From Macrophomina tecta (Eukaryota > Ascomycota > Dothideomycetes > Botryosphaeriales > Botryosphaeriaceae): DNA of 64,000 bases. Made by a program: the position numbers and the translations under genes. Under the pieces are notes generated by a model. The model made no database searches. It was not told where the DNA came from and was given only the letters and a program-made list of their open reading frames with translations. Position 1 is the stretch's first letter. Each line of letters starts with the position of its first letter. Shown piece after piece: positions 22,524 through 34,718 of the stretch. The stretch is from assembly GCA_024180945.1 (NCBI GenBank), contig JAKSGN010000002.1, positions 3,286,001 to 3,350,000 on the forward strand, written 5' to 3'.

Positions 22524-23006
22524 ATGGAGTACGTCGAGAAACCCGAGTTCCAACCGCATGGCCAAGGCCACAAAGACGTACCCGACCGCACTTCTTCAGA
22601 AACCAGCTTCGGCCCATTTGTCGTGCCTGAGGCTCAGCAAGCGTCCGAGAATGGGAGCTCTGAAACGTCCTTTTCTCTCGGATACAGCATACCCTTACTC
22701 CCACCAGGCGATAGCCAAACCGCCCTAAATATGTTGAATCTTGAGATCCAGGCTCATGCGCACACAGAGGAGAGCCTGCGACAGATTACCATGAAGGCGT
22801 CAAGCTTGGAGCGACATTACGTACATCAGTCTATCGTACTCGCAGCATGGCACGCTTCATATGAAGAATCCTGCGCCAAGGTCCACCTTCAGGCTCAGGA
22901 GATCGAACAACTTAAGGAGGAAATTGAAAGTCTGAAGGCCAAAAACCAACGACTGCGGGACGAGATGGGGTCATGGCGCGCAACTTCTCGGCGTGCTTCG
23001 GCGTGA
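22524..23006 (+). CDS. hypothetical coiled-coil protein
   Basis: A 160-residue frame starting at the ATG at 22524; the open frame extends four codons upstream but only with a non-ATG codon. The first 65 residues are Ser/Glu/Gln-rich and likely disordered. From about 75 on, heptad-like spacing of Leu/Ile (ALNMLNLEIQAHAHTEESL, then EIEQLKEEIESLKAKNQRL) predicts a coiled coil. No family is recognised. A TATA-like ATTTAAAT is about 130 bases upstream. It is tail to tail with the DUF7924 gene, with only 110 bases between stops. It could be a lineage-specific structural or regulatory protein. Confidence 0.6.
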   Translation: MEYVEKPEFQPHGQGHKDVPDRTSSETSFGPFVVPEAQQASENGSSETSFSLGYSIPLLPPGDSQTALNMLNLEIQAHAHTEESLRQITMKASSLERHYVHQSIVLAAWHASYEESCAKVHLQAQEIEQLKEEIESLKAKNQRLRDEMGSWRATSRRASA

Positions 23007-23116
23007 TAGGCCAATGGGAGCGTTTGCAAGGATCTGGGAGATGATTAACACTCAGAGTACCGACTACACCCACTATATCGTGTCTTTCTGATGACAGTCA
23101 ACCTATATATTAGATA

Positions 23117-24835
23117 TTATTGCTCTACAACTGAAATGCTGCTTTTATGCTTCCGCTTTTGCCGTGGCTTACTACCTTCCTGAGAAACGGAGGTGCTCGG
23201 AGTCACGACCCTGGGCTCCGCTATGCTAGACTGCCCGGTTTCACTTTCCGTGGATTCCACCGATGCCACCATCTCATAGCTTGCAGCCTCCTGGGCCAGT
23301 GCGGTTTGCTCCGACAGCCGCAAGTCAGACGGCTGCGACGCGGCGAAGTTAATACCGAGAGGTATCTGATCGATAGCGGAGCAAATCCGACGGAAGTGCT
23401 CTGGCATCCATCTTTCGTAAATATTTTTAACGAATTTGTATGTCTTCCATCTCCTTTTCCCATTCAGCGCCGTGAAATCAAATGTGTCAATCTGCTGACG
23501 GTGATAGGTTATTCTCTCCTTGGTAGATGCGTAGTAGCCATAGATGCGTACCGTCCTATGGTCGTGGGAGATGGAGAAGCCGAGGATGGTTCGGTGGAGC
23601 TCCTGTTCACGGTTAACAAGCCTAAAGAGCTCAACCACGCCACGCACACCAACCGCCATGCTGTGCGCATTCTGACGATCAGCAACATCGAGTGCCGCAG
23701 CCCCGCATTTGACTTCACTCGTCAAGAACGGAAAATACATAAGGTAGGTGGCCCTAAAGAACGATTCTTCCTTCCGGTCCCCGACAAAAGGTTGGAGCCT
23801 CTGGAGTTGCTCGCTGGTGAACGCTTCTCGTCTGAAGCCGACTGAATGGTCAGGCTTCGGCTTCGGCCCCTCAATCTTAATTGACGCGCTCCAAGGCTCA
23901 TTCGTGCTCTCGATCAAGCAGGTGAGATCCACACCACTACCCGTCGCCAAATATTCCGCCGCCAGATCCTCCGGTGAAGGAACGATCAGAAGCGAGATAT
24001 CTCGGACCACTCTAGCCTCGTTCTTGTCTTGAATGTTCCGGAGAGTGTATTTAAACAGCTTATCGGAGAAGCGGGAATTTTCCGGCACTGTCTGCTCCAT
24101 CCTAAACAAGGAACTGAACAACTCTTCGCTACCCTCCACAACATCATAGTCATCCATGTAGACACCCTTTTCTGCGAGACTTTGCTTGTATAGCGGGTCC
24201 TGGTACTGGATAGGATCCGACTGGGCTGTAGTGGTCGACTCTGTGCCTGGAGCGCGGCGACGGAGAGAGGACGATGACTTCTTCCTGGCGAGAGTATGAT
24301 TCATTTTGGGATCGAGATAGAAAAGCTCCTTGGGCCAGCAATAACCATGCTTTCGCCAATATTCGATCGGGTCGCTGCAATTCGCCGTCTCCCTCGGGGC
24401 AACGTCGTCGGGAGTAGACCGCTGTCGCTTTCGTGCTGGCTCGAGTACTTTATGCGAAGGAGGCTGGGTTTCGCGCAGCTTTCGCTTCCGGTTTGTAACT
24501 TGCGCAGGACCGACTTCTGGCTGCGCGACTGTCAGTTTCATCGTTGATCAGCCGAGGAATGCAACGTACATGCTCTTGCACCCGCTCGATTTTCTTGGAT
24601 GAAAAAGCGTCCTGCTGTTTCCCTACTGCGAGCCGCTGACTTCGCCGTTGCAGGCGCTCGCTCGTGCGGGCGGACGTCGAAGCGACTTTGCGAATTCCCC
24701 TTGGCCGGTCTCCTCCCTCACGACGTTAGCAACAGGTAGAGTGCGCCAGGATGAAAGGGTCCTACCAGGACGGCCCACCGTTGAGTGGTATAGAACGCAG
24801 TTGGTGTTGATCCGGTGTGCACTGCTGCGAGCCAT
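23117..24835 (-). CDS. DUF7924-family protein, PD-(D/E)XK nuclease-like (3 exons)
   Basis: Exons 24835-24766, 24712-24570 and 24520-23117 on the minus strand give 538 residues. The first two exons supply a basic N-terminus (TSERLQRRSQRLAVG), as in other members. The middle contains DPIEYWRKHGYCWPKELF. The C-terminal globular part has FFRATYLMYFPFLTSEVKCG, then ALDVADRQNAHSM, GFSISHDHRTVRIYGYY and MPEHFRRICSAIDQIP, which I recognise as the DUF7924 pattern widespread in fungi. An acidic residue before the E-x-K of SEVKCG resembles the PD-(D/E)XK nuclease core, but activity is unproven. The tail ends in a basic PRQKRKHKS segment. Many paralogues usually occur per genome, and a role in genome conflict or effector biology is a guess. 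Confidence 0.8.
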
Positions 24836-25613
24836 GCTGGGCGGGTGGCGAACGCAAGTTGTATATGCTTTGCCGGAGATACAGGACGATGTTGGGGACA
24901 TGATGGCGCTTAGACTATTGGCGTCACATGTCGTTTCACCGGCCAAACTAGAGAGCCGGTCACAGCGTCTTCTGGTCCGAGCGTCACGACCCGCCCTCGA
25001 TCGTCCTTCGGGGTCCACGGCGTCCCAACGTACGCAACGTCCTTGCTTCATCTCGAGGGCCAAAGCACACTAATAACAGAATAAATTTTCGATTCGGTGA
25101 GCCCTTGATGCGGGGCAAACTTCTGGGGCCTCCGCGGTGCGACCGGGCCGCGCACTGCCAGGAGCAAAGGGCAGCCCCTCAACCATCCCTCTTCCGCTGC
25201 TGTCATGCGCGGTCTTGCTGCAACACTATCTCTGGCACTGCCCATAACCATCACCTGATTGTGATCCGTGTGCGATAGAGGTGGGCCTAGTTCTTCGCTC
25301 CTAAGGTGCAAGACTGCCAAACCAAGAGGAGTTCGCAACAGAGGGAAGAGTCATGTAAAACAAGAAGACCGAGGTTAATGGAATCCATTGTATTAAGATT
25401 TCTTCTTTTCTATTTCGATGGAGGGGAGAACTTGATAAGACGGGGTTGTAGGCGTACGGCACGCTGACATTTCTATGTCAGACAACACTACCTTACGGTA
25501 TAGAGCCATTATTAATTGCATCTTGTCGGCTCCCCTATCGTCTATCACACATTCTCTTGACTATCTAATGCGATGCGCGGATTGTGGGGGTTGGCAGGGA
25601 AGAAGATAACATC
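24836..25613. other. intergenic stretch upstream of the DUF7924 gene
   Basis: It holds the DUF7924 promoter and the 3' flank of the small minus-strand gene ending at 25614. No gene is supported. Confidence 0.45.
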
Positions 25614-26130
25614 TTATTTACCAGCGGCGTCCGTCACTGGATCAAAATATCCTGAAGATCGAGGCTGACTGCGCTTCGGCGTCCTTGCACGTGGATGAGA
25701 GGTCCTTTCTTTATATATGCGGCGCCATAATTAGCAAACGCTGATGTAGTCAGTAGGTGTGCACATACTCCTCTCGTCGCTTATCCATTGTTGCAGCTTC
25801 CACTTCACGAGCTTTGGGCTGAACTCTTTCGTGCGCTCCAGATCATCCTTCGGAAGTTCAGCCCTGAGGTTCTTTATAATATTCATCAAGACGCTGTTAG
25901 ACAGCTTCGATAAATCGAACGGATCTGGTCTCTGTTCTTCCTTCCAATACTCGTCTTCGTAGAGAAGTTTTCTCCCTTCCTTGAAGACAGCAGCCTGGTG
26001 CTCGGTAAGAACCTACTAGTACATGTCTATAATTAGGTAAACCTACACGAAATCTTTCTTGTTGGTGAGCGTTCCATCCGTAGATCTCCATAACCTCCTC
26101 GTTTCTCATCTTGGCGTGGACTTCTCCCAT
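25614..26130 (-). CDS. hypothetical small acidic/basic protein (3 exons)
   Basis: Proposed exons 26130-26047, 26012-25769 and 25708-25614 give 140 residues. The middle exon is convincing: VLTEHQAAVFKEGRKLLYED, then DPFDLSKLSNSVLMNIIKNL and a charged helix to ISDER. The second intron (60 nt, GTATGT donor, phase 1) leads to the basic ending RTPKRSQPRSSGYFDPVTDA. The first intron would be only 34 nt, short for a fungus, so the 5' end may be different. A 5' exon before an acceptor near 26,180, with a poly-T tract, is possible. No family is recognised. Confidence 0.5.
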
Positions 26131-28213
26131 AGCTGGGGCTCTCGGAGGTTCGAGCGGCGGAATGGACAAAGAGGCCTGCAAAAGAGCGAGATGATGAGGC
26201 TACCACTAGGAAAAAAAAAAAAAAAAACACATAACAGTGTGTGGCCACGTGATCCAGACGGTTCCAGTAAGGGCTTCAGCGGCACACCTTCGCGTAATCC
26301 TCGCTACATATATGTGACTGTCGATCTGCGCCATGGCCAATCAGCAGTCCATACGAGTTTGTCTACATGAGATGAGCCGCCCCACAGTGTTGGCCCGCCA
26401 GAGATGGGTCGGGGGTGTGTGGACCACAGTTTGTGCAGCCTGCACGACGTACATAGTAATTCTGGCCTGGTAAGTACTCGGATGAGATGGATCCCACCAA
26501 GCGCTCGTTACACACGCTGATGAGTTGTCTCCAGCGGTCGTGGCTGCGGGCAGCCATGCAGCTTTCAGTGCCGGTATCTTTTCCTATTGGACCGTCGATC
26601 ATTATTGGTGTGACTTAATCGCGCATAATACGAGATAACAGCAAAGAAATGCGGGAAATGCGAGGAACGGGGGAAATGGGAGAAAGGCCGGAAGCGATGG
26701 TCGTCCGAGCGGACCCACTCAAGCTACGGACCAGGCGCTAGAAGACGTGACATCTCCGGCCCCTGTCTACGGAACGTCCCGGTGCATACCGCAGAATCAA
26801 TCCCTACTGGATGGTAAAGCCCTAGTGGGGCGCTTGAATCGCCTGCGGGAACGGCGGGATATGGAAGAATTGCCCAAGGGGACGTCATCCAAGCCGAGCC
26901 ATCCCGGCCATGAACCTCTTGCAACCAATCGCCAGAGCGAAGGAAAGGCCCCTGATCCTGTCATGCAGAGGAAGGCGCCTAGATCCTTGGATAGACTGCG
27001 GGCGATCGCGTCTCTAACCCAACGTGCGTTGTACCGGTGGGTTTCACTGCCGACCCGCCCATTGTATGGTCCCTGTTCATCCGAGCTTTCCTGTTAACGC
27101 GTGACCGATTTCGCGGATGACAGGACATATCGGCGAGGAATGCAAAAATGGGGTTGCTATTATACCGCGCAAAACCCCTGTTCTCCCCTGCGCTGCCATC
27201 AATGAGCTCCCAAATACGAGTGTGCTCGCGTTAGGAGATATCACTTTCGTGCATCGCTTCATAGACATTATCGCAGAACGCCTCTTGGTCTGCCATACTG
27301 CTCGTGTCCGCAAATGCTTGGGACAGACGTAGGACTTCTGATGTGATCTGCATGGCTGTATTCGCGGGGAGTATCGGCGAGTACTTAATTTTGCCCGTAG
27401 TCTTCGCCGAGGTGACAGGATCCTCACGAAGTTGAATAGCTCCCTGCTCACAGATAGGCCCCGGCCATGCGTTAGTGGTGTTCGATCCACCCAATCCCGC
27501 GTAAGTGTTTAGCAGAGGAAAGGTGGGGCGTAAAGGTCGATGTGTAGTTATGCGGTGAAGGAACGGCAGTAATCTAGTAGCAGCATTACCTTCTGACTCG
27601 ACAATGACACAACAGCAGGTCTTCCAAAAGGATGGGAGTGCCTCTTGAATGCCACATGCGGTCAATTCCGAAGCCGGGATGACCATCCTCCGAGTGCACG
27701 CGAGCGAACATCCGCAGCAGTCCTCATGTGGCACTGTCACAGTTATCCAAAGTGTGGAGACGAAGGATAATGACCTGGGGCTGGTAAAAACGAGGACAGG
27801 TGTCATGGACTGAAGCAGCAACCAGGGCCTTCTGATGATGACTGGGCCTTAATCCACCAGCACTGAATGTACATTCCCTTTGAGAACAGAAAAATCTCAC
27901 CGCGAGCGACTTTGCTATTCCCCAACCTCCTTCGATTCCCCTTCTCGGTTTGGGGAGTGTTTTGCACTTCTCATTCACTGAATGACACCTTCCAAGAGCC
28001 TGCGGTGATTCGGCGTCCCTGTCGTTCACCAACCATGCTGGCACGACCCCTGTCATGAAGTCTTCTACGGTCGTCACGCCCCGATCCTAGAGCATTGGCT
28101 ACTTGCAGAAGACTTCACGTGCTGACAAAGGCTGTGCCGCACATCACATTAATATATAAGGCTCAAGATTCCATAGCTACACGAAGTGACATAATCGCTG
28201 CGAAAATCTCAGC
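26131..28213. other. stretch with no firm gene
   Basis: A poly-A run (about 16 A) lies near 26,211-26,227. On the minus strand 28,070-27,231 has two long frames that could be exons of one unknown gene; the second (ending 27,231) has a plausible helical end (NTAMQITSEVLRLSQAFADT), and the same frame continues after the TAA as EHTRIWELIDGS. I cannot find a consistent start or intron set, so I leave it uncalled. Confidence 0.35.
28153..28160 (+). promoter_or_regulatory. TATA box
   Basis: TATATAAG, 54-61 bases before the ATG at 28214. Confidence 0.6.
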
Positions 28214-29051
28214 ATGGCAACTCTCGAGCCCGTCAATCGTAAGGAAACTCCATTCCCCTTTTTAGGAGAAAGAACGGCCACGCCACAAAGCGACCTGGCT
28301 TTTGTTTTGGGAGATGATCGATGGCCTGCTTGTATTTCACGATCGCAACCCACTCTTAAACAGCCACAGCCTGTGTCCGGGCAAAGCCCAAGCTTCATGT
28401 ATGCTACTGGCGGTACGTTGCGTTGCTTTCTCCCAAATATCGATCTGAAATGTCTAATAGACCTTAGGTTCTAACCATGGCTGGTCCGATGTCCCCTTGG
28501 AGACCACCGACTGGTCCGACGTCTCCTCGGAAACCACGGAATCGTCCGATGTCTGCTGGGAGTTTACCGACTCGTCTGGTGTCCGCTGGGAGATTACTGG
28601 CTCTCGCCCGAGTAAGTACTCCCATGGACTGACATTGGACTTTGCTTACAGGGTAGATTCCGGTCAATCCGCTGGCACAGTTGTCCTCACGACGAGCAAA
28701 GTGAACTATTCCGGCACACAACCGGTGTCCCCACCGCTTCCGGTACACGACATTGTCGTCGGTATACGCTGCCGCAAACATAACGGCGTCATGCAGTACC
28801 AGACGACGAGGGCACACGTGGAGAGCAGATTTTATTCCCCGATATTTTGGTCTTTACTGGAAGAAGATGGAATGCACAGCTACACGGTGTGCAGCACTTG
28901 GCAGGACAACTGGCTTGATTTCGGTGCAGCGGAGTTCCCTGACGCCATCAAGGCGTACTTGCGATCAAAAGGATTTGGAGGGCTTTTTTCTTCAATTACC
29001 AAGGGAGAGGATCTCCCGTTCCCAGTTGGAGATGGTATCTGGAATATTTAA
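28214..29051 (+). CDS. hypothetical accessory protein (2 exons)
   Basis: Exons 28214-28412 and 28468-29051 give 260 residues. The 55-nt intron has a GTACGT donor and TAG acceptor and is phase 1 inside a Gly codon. Residues about 70-105 carry three short W-S/E-D repeats (TTDWSDVSSETTESSDVCWE). The C-terminal half looks globular, with LPVHDIVVGIRCRKHNGVMQ, SYTVCSTWQDNWLDFG and FPDAIKAYLRSKGFGGLF. No family is recognised. The TATA box and clean intron argue that it is expressed. A second possible intron at 28,612 was not used because it would be 40 nt and would create a stop. Confidence 0.6.
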
Positions 29052-31276
29052 AACAGCAGTTCTATAAAACTAAAGAGCCGGAAGCGTGGCTTTCGTTCAT
29101 CTCTCCGCTCTATCTCCTATTCATTTTGCTAGCACACATCAACTATACTACTGCAACCTTCAATGTCTCACATTAGCGCGAGTTTAACGTAGACTAGAGT
29201 GTCCCCGTCTACCGTTAACATCTATTTGTTGTTGTCACATCTGCACGACCACTGCTCCCCTTGCCATCGTAGAGCCTCTCGACGATGCGGCAGAAACTCC
29301 TCGCTGTGCACACGATATTTGGACCCACTGGCGCCCAGCGGCTCGGGCTCTGTAAGTAGGGTGGGAAAAAGGCAAGACTAAGATGATTGAAGCAGCAGCG
29401 GGGGATGTTGCTGCACGTTCAAGTGAAGTAGTCGAGGTGAGCCTGGCCAGAGTTGGCAGCACAGCGGCCATTCTTGCCGCGTCAAGATCAGCCGAGCCAG
29501 ATGAATGCACACCTTCTTCGGGATTAGTCCCGGGAGGGGAAAGACCGGAATCACAGCTAGACGCGGCTGGCACCGTGTTGATCCTTCATCGTCAGGCGGG
29601 AGGGCCATGGAGTCGAGTGGGGTCAACAACCACGGGCAAAGATGTCCAACGGCACCAAGACCCACACCTCACCTCCTTCAACTCCCTGGTTCCCGTATCG
29701 AGTACCTGCCACAGTTTCATGCAATCAATCCCAGCCCCCAATCGCGTAAGCGTGCTAAAGTGGGCGACAACTCATCCTTGCAAGTCAGTTCATGCCTGCA
29801 AAGCCGGATGGGCTGTTATCCTCTGTGCGCTGGCGTCCTCTTCATGCACGCCACGGCAGGCCTAGTGACATGGAGCTCTGGCAAGCGCCGAAGCAGCTCG
29901 CGTGACTGTATAAGGATGAGTGGCATTCCGATACGCGGCGCGTAGCACGCCGCGGGGCATCGGAAGGAGCGGACTAGTATTATACGCACAACATTCTCCA
30001 CTACCAAATATCGGCTAGAAACCTCTGGTGTACATATTCCCGTGTTCATTCTGGTTTGTCGGCACTTTCACCATCTCTAAGGGAAACCCGCCGGTGGTGC
30101 TCTTAACACCTCCGGGGCAGTCGGACACGTGCGGCATAGTTACTCTCACTTCGTCGATCATTTCGTATAGTTATGGACATCAGCGTTTCTTCATATGTCT
30201 ACAGCATAAGGTCCTTAGGTTCCTGGCTCATTAAAATTTTCCTCTCTCCCTCTAACCAGTTCCATCATCATCGAGGAGGCCGGAAATGTACATGACTCTC
30301 TACTCAACAAAGGGCATAACTGCGGTCATCCAGCGATCAAGCGTCAGTCTCCACCCGAGATCTTCAATTTCAATCGCAGTTATTTGCCTTTGATAACCTT
30401 GCATTGGGGTTGTCTATGATCTCTTGGCGGCTTGGGCGTGCCCGTGGTATCATATCCGCCACGGCCTTGGTCGGGCTCCGGCGAATTAAGCTGGTGGCTA
30501 GTCAGTGAGTAATTGAACATCGTCCGGAGAGTACTGACGGGTTTTGTCATGCTTTCGCGTAGATTGGTCCAGCTGTAACCCGATTTTTGAGGCCCTGAGG
30601 TGCTTGTCAAACCGCGATATCAGATATGAAAGGTACATATTTATACTTAAGGCACATCTACTCAAAGGAGTCACAGCAAGCTGAGTTCTCTTGTGATTGG
30701 ATAAGCGTGCCAGAGCGGACGCCGCGTCTAGCTAGCGCCAGGCGGCTTTGCTGCAACACCCTCTTCATCACCTATGCTGGGAGCTAAGCCATGATCTCCA
30801 ATCGACAGGGCCAGGCGTGGCCTATGGAACGCTATGGCACGCGGAGGTGTGAGAAGGAGCCCACGCCGCAAATGTGGTCCGAGGACAGGGGGAGCTAAAC
30901 TGGCTGCATGAGAAGCAACACGAAATCCTTACCCTGCTCTACGAGGGGCACGTCAATTAATGTTGGCCCATGCTGGCGCTTCCCGCGGGATCGAGGCTGG
31001 CGTCCCGCCCCACTCTCCCTGTCAATCAACAGCCAGCCAGAGTCATTTTGGGGAACGCGTATTGTATCATCCTCGCACTGCAAGCAGCTTCCGCTCTTCG
31101 TGCTCGCGAAATTGGCTCTGCAGTTTCCTTCACGCGAGCAGAAATCACGCGGCTGCGATGCTCGGAACAGGGCGCGCTCCCACGTCGAGGCGACATATAA
31201 GCGCCCAGTTCCTGTACATACTTCACATCAAGCTTCCGCGCCCAACAACCCAGCAAACACCGAGCTGCAAGCAGAC
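29052..31276. other. 2.2 kb stretch without supported gene
   Basis: Several overlapping open frames at 29,200-29,950 and 30,900-31,260 run on both strands with no domain, and none has an intron pattern. The last 90 bases are the promoter of the next gene. I see no RNA gene or repeat. Confidence 0.4.
31194..31201 (+). promoter_or_regulatory. TATA-like box
   Basis: CATATAAG, 76-83 bases before the ATG at 31277. Confidence 0.5.
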
Positions 31277-32106
31277 ATGATGAACCCTGCGGCCCCCAAG
31301 GCCGATGGATATCAAATCAGGGGCAGTAATGCGCATGGTAAGTCTCCATGCTGGCCCTCTGCTTCTTTATGACTTAAGGTGTCCGGTAGAAAGTTTCGAT
31401 CGCCATCTGCAGCGGGAATTCTCCTGGTTCAATCTCCAAGCAAAGGACGAAAATGATGGGACTACCCTAGAGGAGGCCTCGGAAAACGGCGAGTCAGACC
31501 ACGACGCGGAGGTCCAATATGGGGCCAGGGCCCACCATGATTCCGATCGTCTGCCAGAGAAATGGTGCGTTGAAGCCGAGAGGGAGACCCCTGAGCCGGA
31601 GGGGTATCAGCACGGTACGTCCATCGGGGTTCAAGCGTGGATTATCTACTTATGTGGATATAGGCTTTCCGAACGCCGCGGCCAAAGCACGTAGATTTAT
31701 ACAGGAAATTCGAGGCCAAGCTCCCTTAGCGGATTATACAAATGCGCAAGAGGGCTCGTATGATAAGCCTAATGAAAAGTTAGATATTGTCTGCAGCCTC
31801 GACATGCGCTTAGACCCATGGGAGAGATCGCCGATGTATCGGAAGAAAGTACTCGAGGTCAAGTCTGTCCCTCCTCGAAACCTCCGCGGCGAGTTGGAAA
31901 ACGAGTGCGTCCATGCGGTCTTTTACGGTGATGAGGAAGTAAGTGGGGGAGGTCTCCAGTTGTATCCTTTTACTGAGACTTCGAAGGATTTCATGGTAAT
32001 AATAAGCGGCAAGTGGTCTGACTGGATGCCCATGAAGGGCGCGGGCTATGGACTCGACAAGGCCTCATACGTCTATCAGACGAAATTGACTTTGCTGGTG
32101 GAATAA
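31277..32106 (+). CDS. hypothetical accessory protein (3 exons)
   Basis: Exons 31277-31337, 31390-31614 and 31664-32106 give 242 residues. Both introns are about 50 nt, phase 1, with GTAAGT and GTACGT donors. The N-terminal half is acidic and low in complexity (DENDGTTLEEASENGESDHD). The C-terminal half looks folded: GFPNAAAKARRFIQEIRGQA, CSLDMRLDPWERSPMYRKKV, HAVFYGDEEVSGGGLQLYPF and a final DKASYVYQTKLTLLVE. Two Met codons are adjacent at the start. I recognise no family. It has the same gene style (TATA box, tiny first exon, phase-1 introns) as its neighbours at 28214 and 32966. Confidence 0.6.
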
Positions 32107-32965
32107 GGGCCGCGGAATGTGTAGTACAATTTTATAGGATGTGTTTCTGTCATCATTTTTTGCGCCATATGCATTGAACTAGTATTGTTGCGAGGTGAAG
32201 CCAAGCTGAGAGGTGGCCCCGTATGGCAGGCGCCTGGGAAACAGCGGCTGAACCGAGCTGACGCTCAGCCTTTGACCTTGCAATCCTGAACAGGTAAGGC
32301 AACTGACAGCGCCTTGTCGACAGCTGGCTTCGGCCACCAACGTGCTCCAGATGGAAACCACTTGCCTCCGGACTCTGATGCGCCAGCATACCGCTTCGGT
32401 ACGTGAACCCCAGGCTGGAACACCCGCAGCGCGCATACCGTAAGCCTGGTGCATCTGTGGGGCACTTCGGCGCTGAAGGAGCGGCTTCCGCCTCGCGTCC
32501 TCGAACGGGGGCCTCCTGCATGGCACAGGGGGCTTCGGGCGCGAGGTGCCACCCCGCGAGACGGGGGCCAAAGAGCCATACGGACACGACGGAGGGTAAA
32601 CGTAGGGTGGCAAGTGGGTACTCATGCGAGAAGGCCTTGTGTGGGTGCGCTTGAATGGGCCGGGAAGCATCCAGCCTCGGCGCTGGTCCGGCCACGCCGC
32701 ATCAGTGCTGCCGCGTCTTCCCTGCCCGGTCTCGTCTTCACACCGCATCATGTTGTGAGGCATGGGGCGGAGTTTCGGCGAGAATACAGCTCCGGCACAT
32801 CAATGGAATGATTACGCGGATGCGATGCTCTGACGGTTGTACGTGACGTGTCAGTTTGGGCATATAAAGGGCCCATTGGAAGCACCCGTCAGACCAGTTC
32901 CCAACATCCTTCGATCACACTCCAACTTCCAACCTCGTCTCCTCAAGATCATTCAAGCCTTCGCA
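32107..32965. other. GC-rich intergenic stretch
   Basis: Between 32,150 and 32,760 the minus strand is open in two frames and the plus strand in two more, with Arg/Pro/Ala-rich products typical of chance frames in GC-rich DNA. No domain is seen. The end holds the promoter of the gene at 32966. Confidence 0.4.
32861..32868 (+). promoter_or_regulatory. TATA-like box
   Basis: CATATAAA, about 100 bases before the ATG at 32966. Confidence 0.5.
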
Positions 32966-34356
32966 ATGGATTCTCGTCCCAATTGTGCAACTGCTCCTTG
33001 TCTTCCCGACTATAGCACTATGCATGCTACTCCCAGTCCCGAGAACTCTCCAGTGGGTTCGCCCGCGGTTCCCGAGGGTTCGTCTGAGGAGGGAGATCCA
33101 CTCACAAGTGCGTCGTTTACCATTTACTTCTCTCGTTTTGAAGAAGAGCTTACGCGTTGTGTCCTACCCAGGTACAACAGAGGCTGAAGAGCATCTACCT
33201 GAGACCATGAGGACTTGTCCAGTGGAAGTTGACTTTCAGGAAGCTGCGTACACGCTACGTTATCATGGAATGGACTGCTTTCGAAGTATTCTGTACAAAG
33301 GACAGGAGGTCCCGCATCTCCCAATAATCAAAGATTTGTTCACTCTCGTGGATTACTTAATCGAAGGGGGCCCGGAAGATAGTACGAAGAGCCTTTCCGA
33401 CCTGAAGTGGACCCCACATCCGGAAAGGTGGAGAGAAGTGTATCCAAGCTTGGATCCCGAGGAGCTTCAAGACGAGAGAGGGCGTGGATGTCTATCTGGA
33501 ATAGGTATGTTCAGGCACGCGGTCAACGAGTCCAGTACTAATTTTTGTTCTTTGGGCGATCAGGCCAGCCTAGGGCTAGAGAAGCGATACCGTTTGCAGC
33601 TGAGGCACGTGAGAGAGAGCATGGACTAGACAGTACGTATCCAGAGATCGAGCATTGCTCAGGACCCACGCTTATGAAGAAACAACTTCAGGGGTGCCCT
33701 CCAACGCATTGAGACCTCACCGCCGTCGATCAGTCACGACTGAGCTCGATCCAGAAATTTATCGACTTACAGAGGTCACTGTGCCTCTCCATGAGTTCGG
33801 TAGTTTCTGGAACAAGTACCATGGTGATATACTTGTGATCAAAGATGGGTGTGCTGAGTACCGTGGTAACACGCTCTCTCAAGTGGCGGGCTATTTCGAG
33901 TCACTTGGAGTACTGCTCTACTGGCGCCGTACGTGTTCCGCGTGTTCTCGAATCGCGCTCCCGGCCGAATTACCATCAGACCTTCAAATCATTACACTGG
34001 CCGTACGTGAAGGAACCGGAGGGGAAGAGGAGAAGGAGGCGGGTTCCGAAGAGATTCGTGCTGATGCAAGCAATTCCTTGGGGCCTCCGGACCAAGACCT
34101 GCATGAGGAAGTCTCGGAACATCCTGACCTTGAAGAACACACCAACCCCGCTCGTTCTATCCGGAATCGAGGGACGCAACGCCCCGGCCGTGAAGAGAAC
34201 GACGGTGAGAAAGAAAATCTGGATGGTCCGGTAAAATCAAGGAAGCGAAATTGGGATGGACCGGGCTCTGAACACCACGTGAAGAGAATTCGAAGAAGTC
34301 CAAGGTTGAAAGGCTCATCTGCAGACTCTCCGCTTGACCTTACTGGTGATTTTTGA
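32966..34356 (+). CDS. hypothetical nuclear-type accessory protein (4 exons)
   Basis: Exons 32966-33107, 33172-33504, 33564-33632 and 33692-34356 give 402 residues. All three introns are phase 1 and 59-64 nt long. The second exon looks globular (CPVEVDFQEAAYTLRYHGMD, LPIIKDLFTLVDYLIEGGPE). The fourth contains LTEVTVPLHEFGSFWNKYHG and GNTLSQVAGYFESLGVLLYW. It ends in a Glu-rich stretch followed by basic clusters KSRKRNW and KRIRRSPRLKG that look like nuclear localisation signals. A further 51-nt in-frame intron at 33,932 is possible. No family is recognised. I infer a nuclear protein of a fast-evolving, lineage-limited kind. Confidence 0.6.
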
Positions 34357-34666
34357 TTTTGGCCGGATGGGAAGGATGTGGTCGGAAGATATGAGGTAGT
34401 CTCAAATTGATGCAAGATTTCTACTGTCTACCATTCGTCCTATCCAAGGCAGTATCTTCGCAAGCATGTTACCAATACCTGAGATGATCGTGTGGTGGGC
34501 CCTGGCTTGATCGATGACTCCGGGCCTCAAGGGGCCCCCGGTCGTAGCATAGCCCCACGAGCAAGCGCCCGGTGGGTCCAGGCAACCGAGAGAGACGTAG
34601 TCGCTCGCCGCACTGTCAGATTCCTGGATTTGAGAGCGCACAATTCCAGCGTACGGCCTGAACTGG

Positions 34667-34676
34667 TATATTTAAA
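34667..34676 (+). promoter_or_regulatory. TATA-like box
   Basis: TATATTTAAA, 43-52 bases before the ATG at 34719. Confidence 0.5.
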
Positions 34677-34718
34677 CCCCGTCTCGATGAGATACAGCGC
34701 GTCCAACCGATACACAGA

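Noticed and set aside
28612..28651. Second intron in the gene at 28214
   Set aside because: It would be 40 nt, and removal creates TAG right after the junction; the frame is open without it.
29235..29945. Overlapping frames on both strands near 29.2-29.9 kb
   Set aside because: No shared coding signal; Ser/Ala/Gly-rich, with no homology that I can recall.
30380..30610. 76-codon minus-strand frame
   Set aside because: It begins with a non-ATG codon, has no domain, and no splice sites extend it.
32153..32811. Four overlapping frames, both strands
   Set aside because: Same reason: GC-rich DNA, no domain, and no TATA or splice pattern like that of the neighbours.
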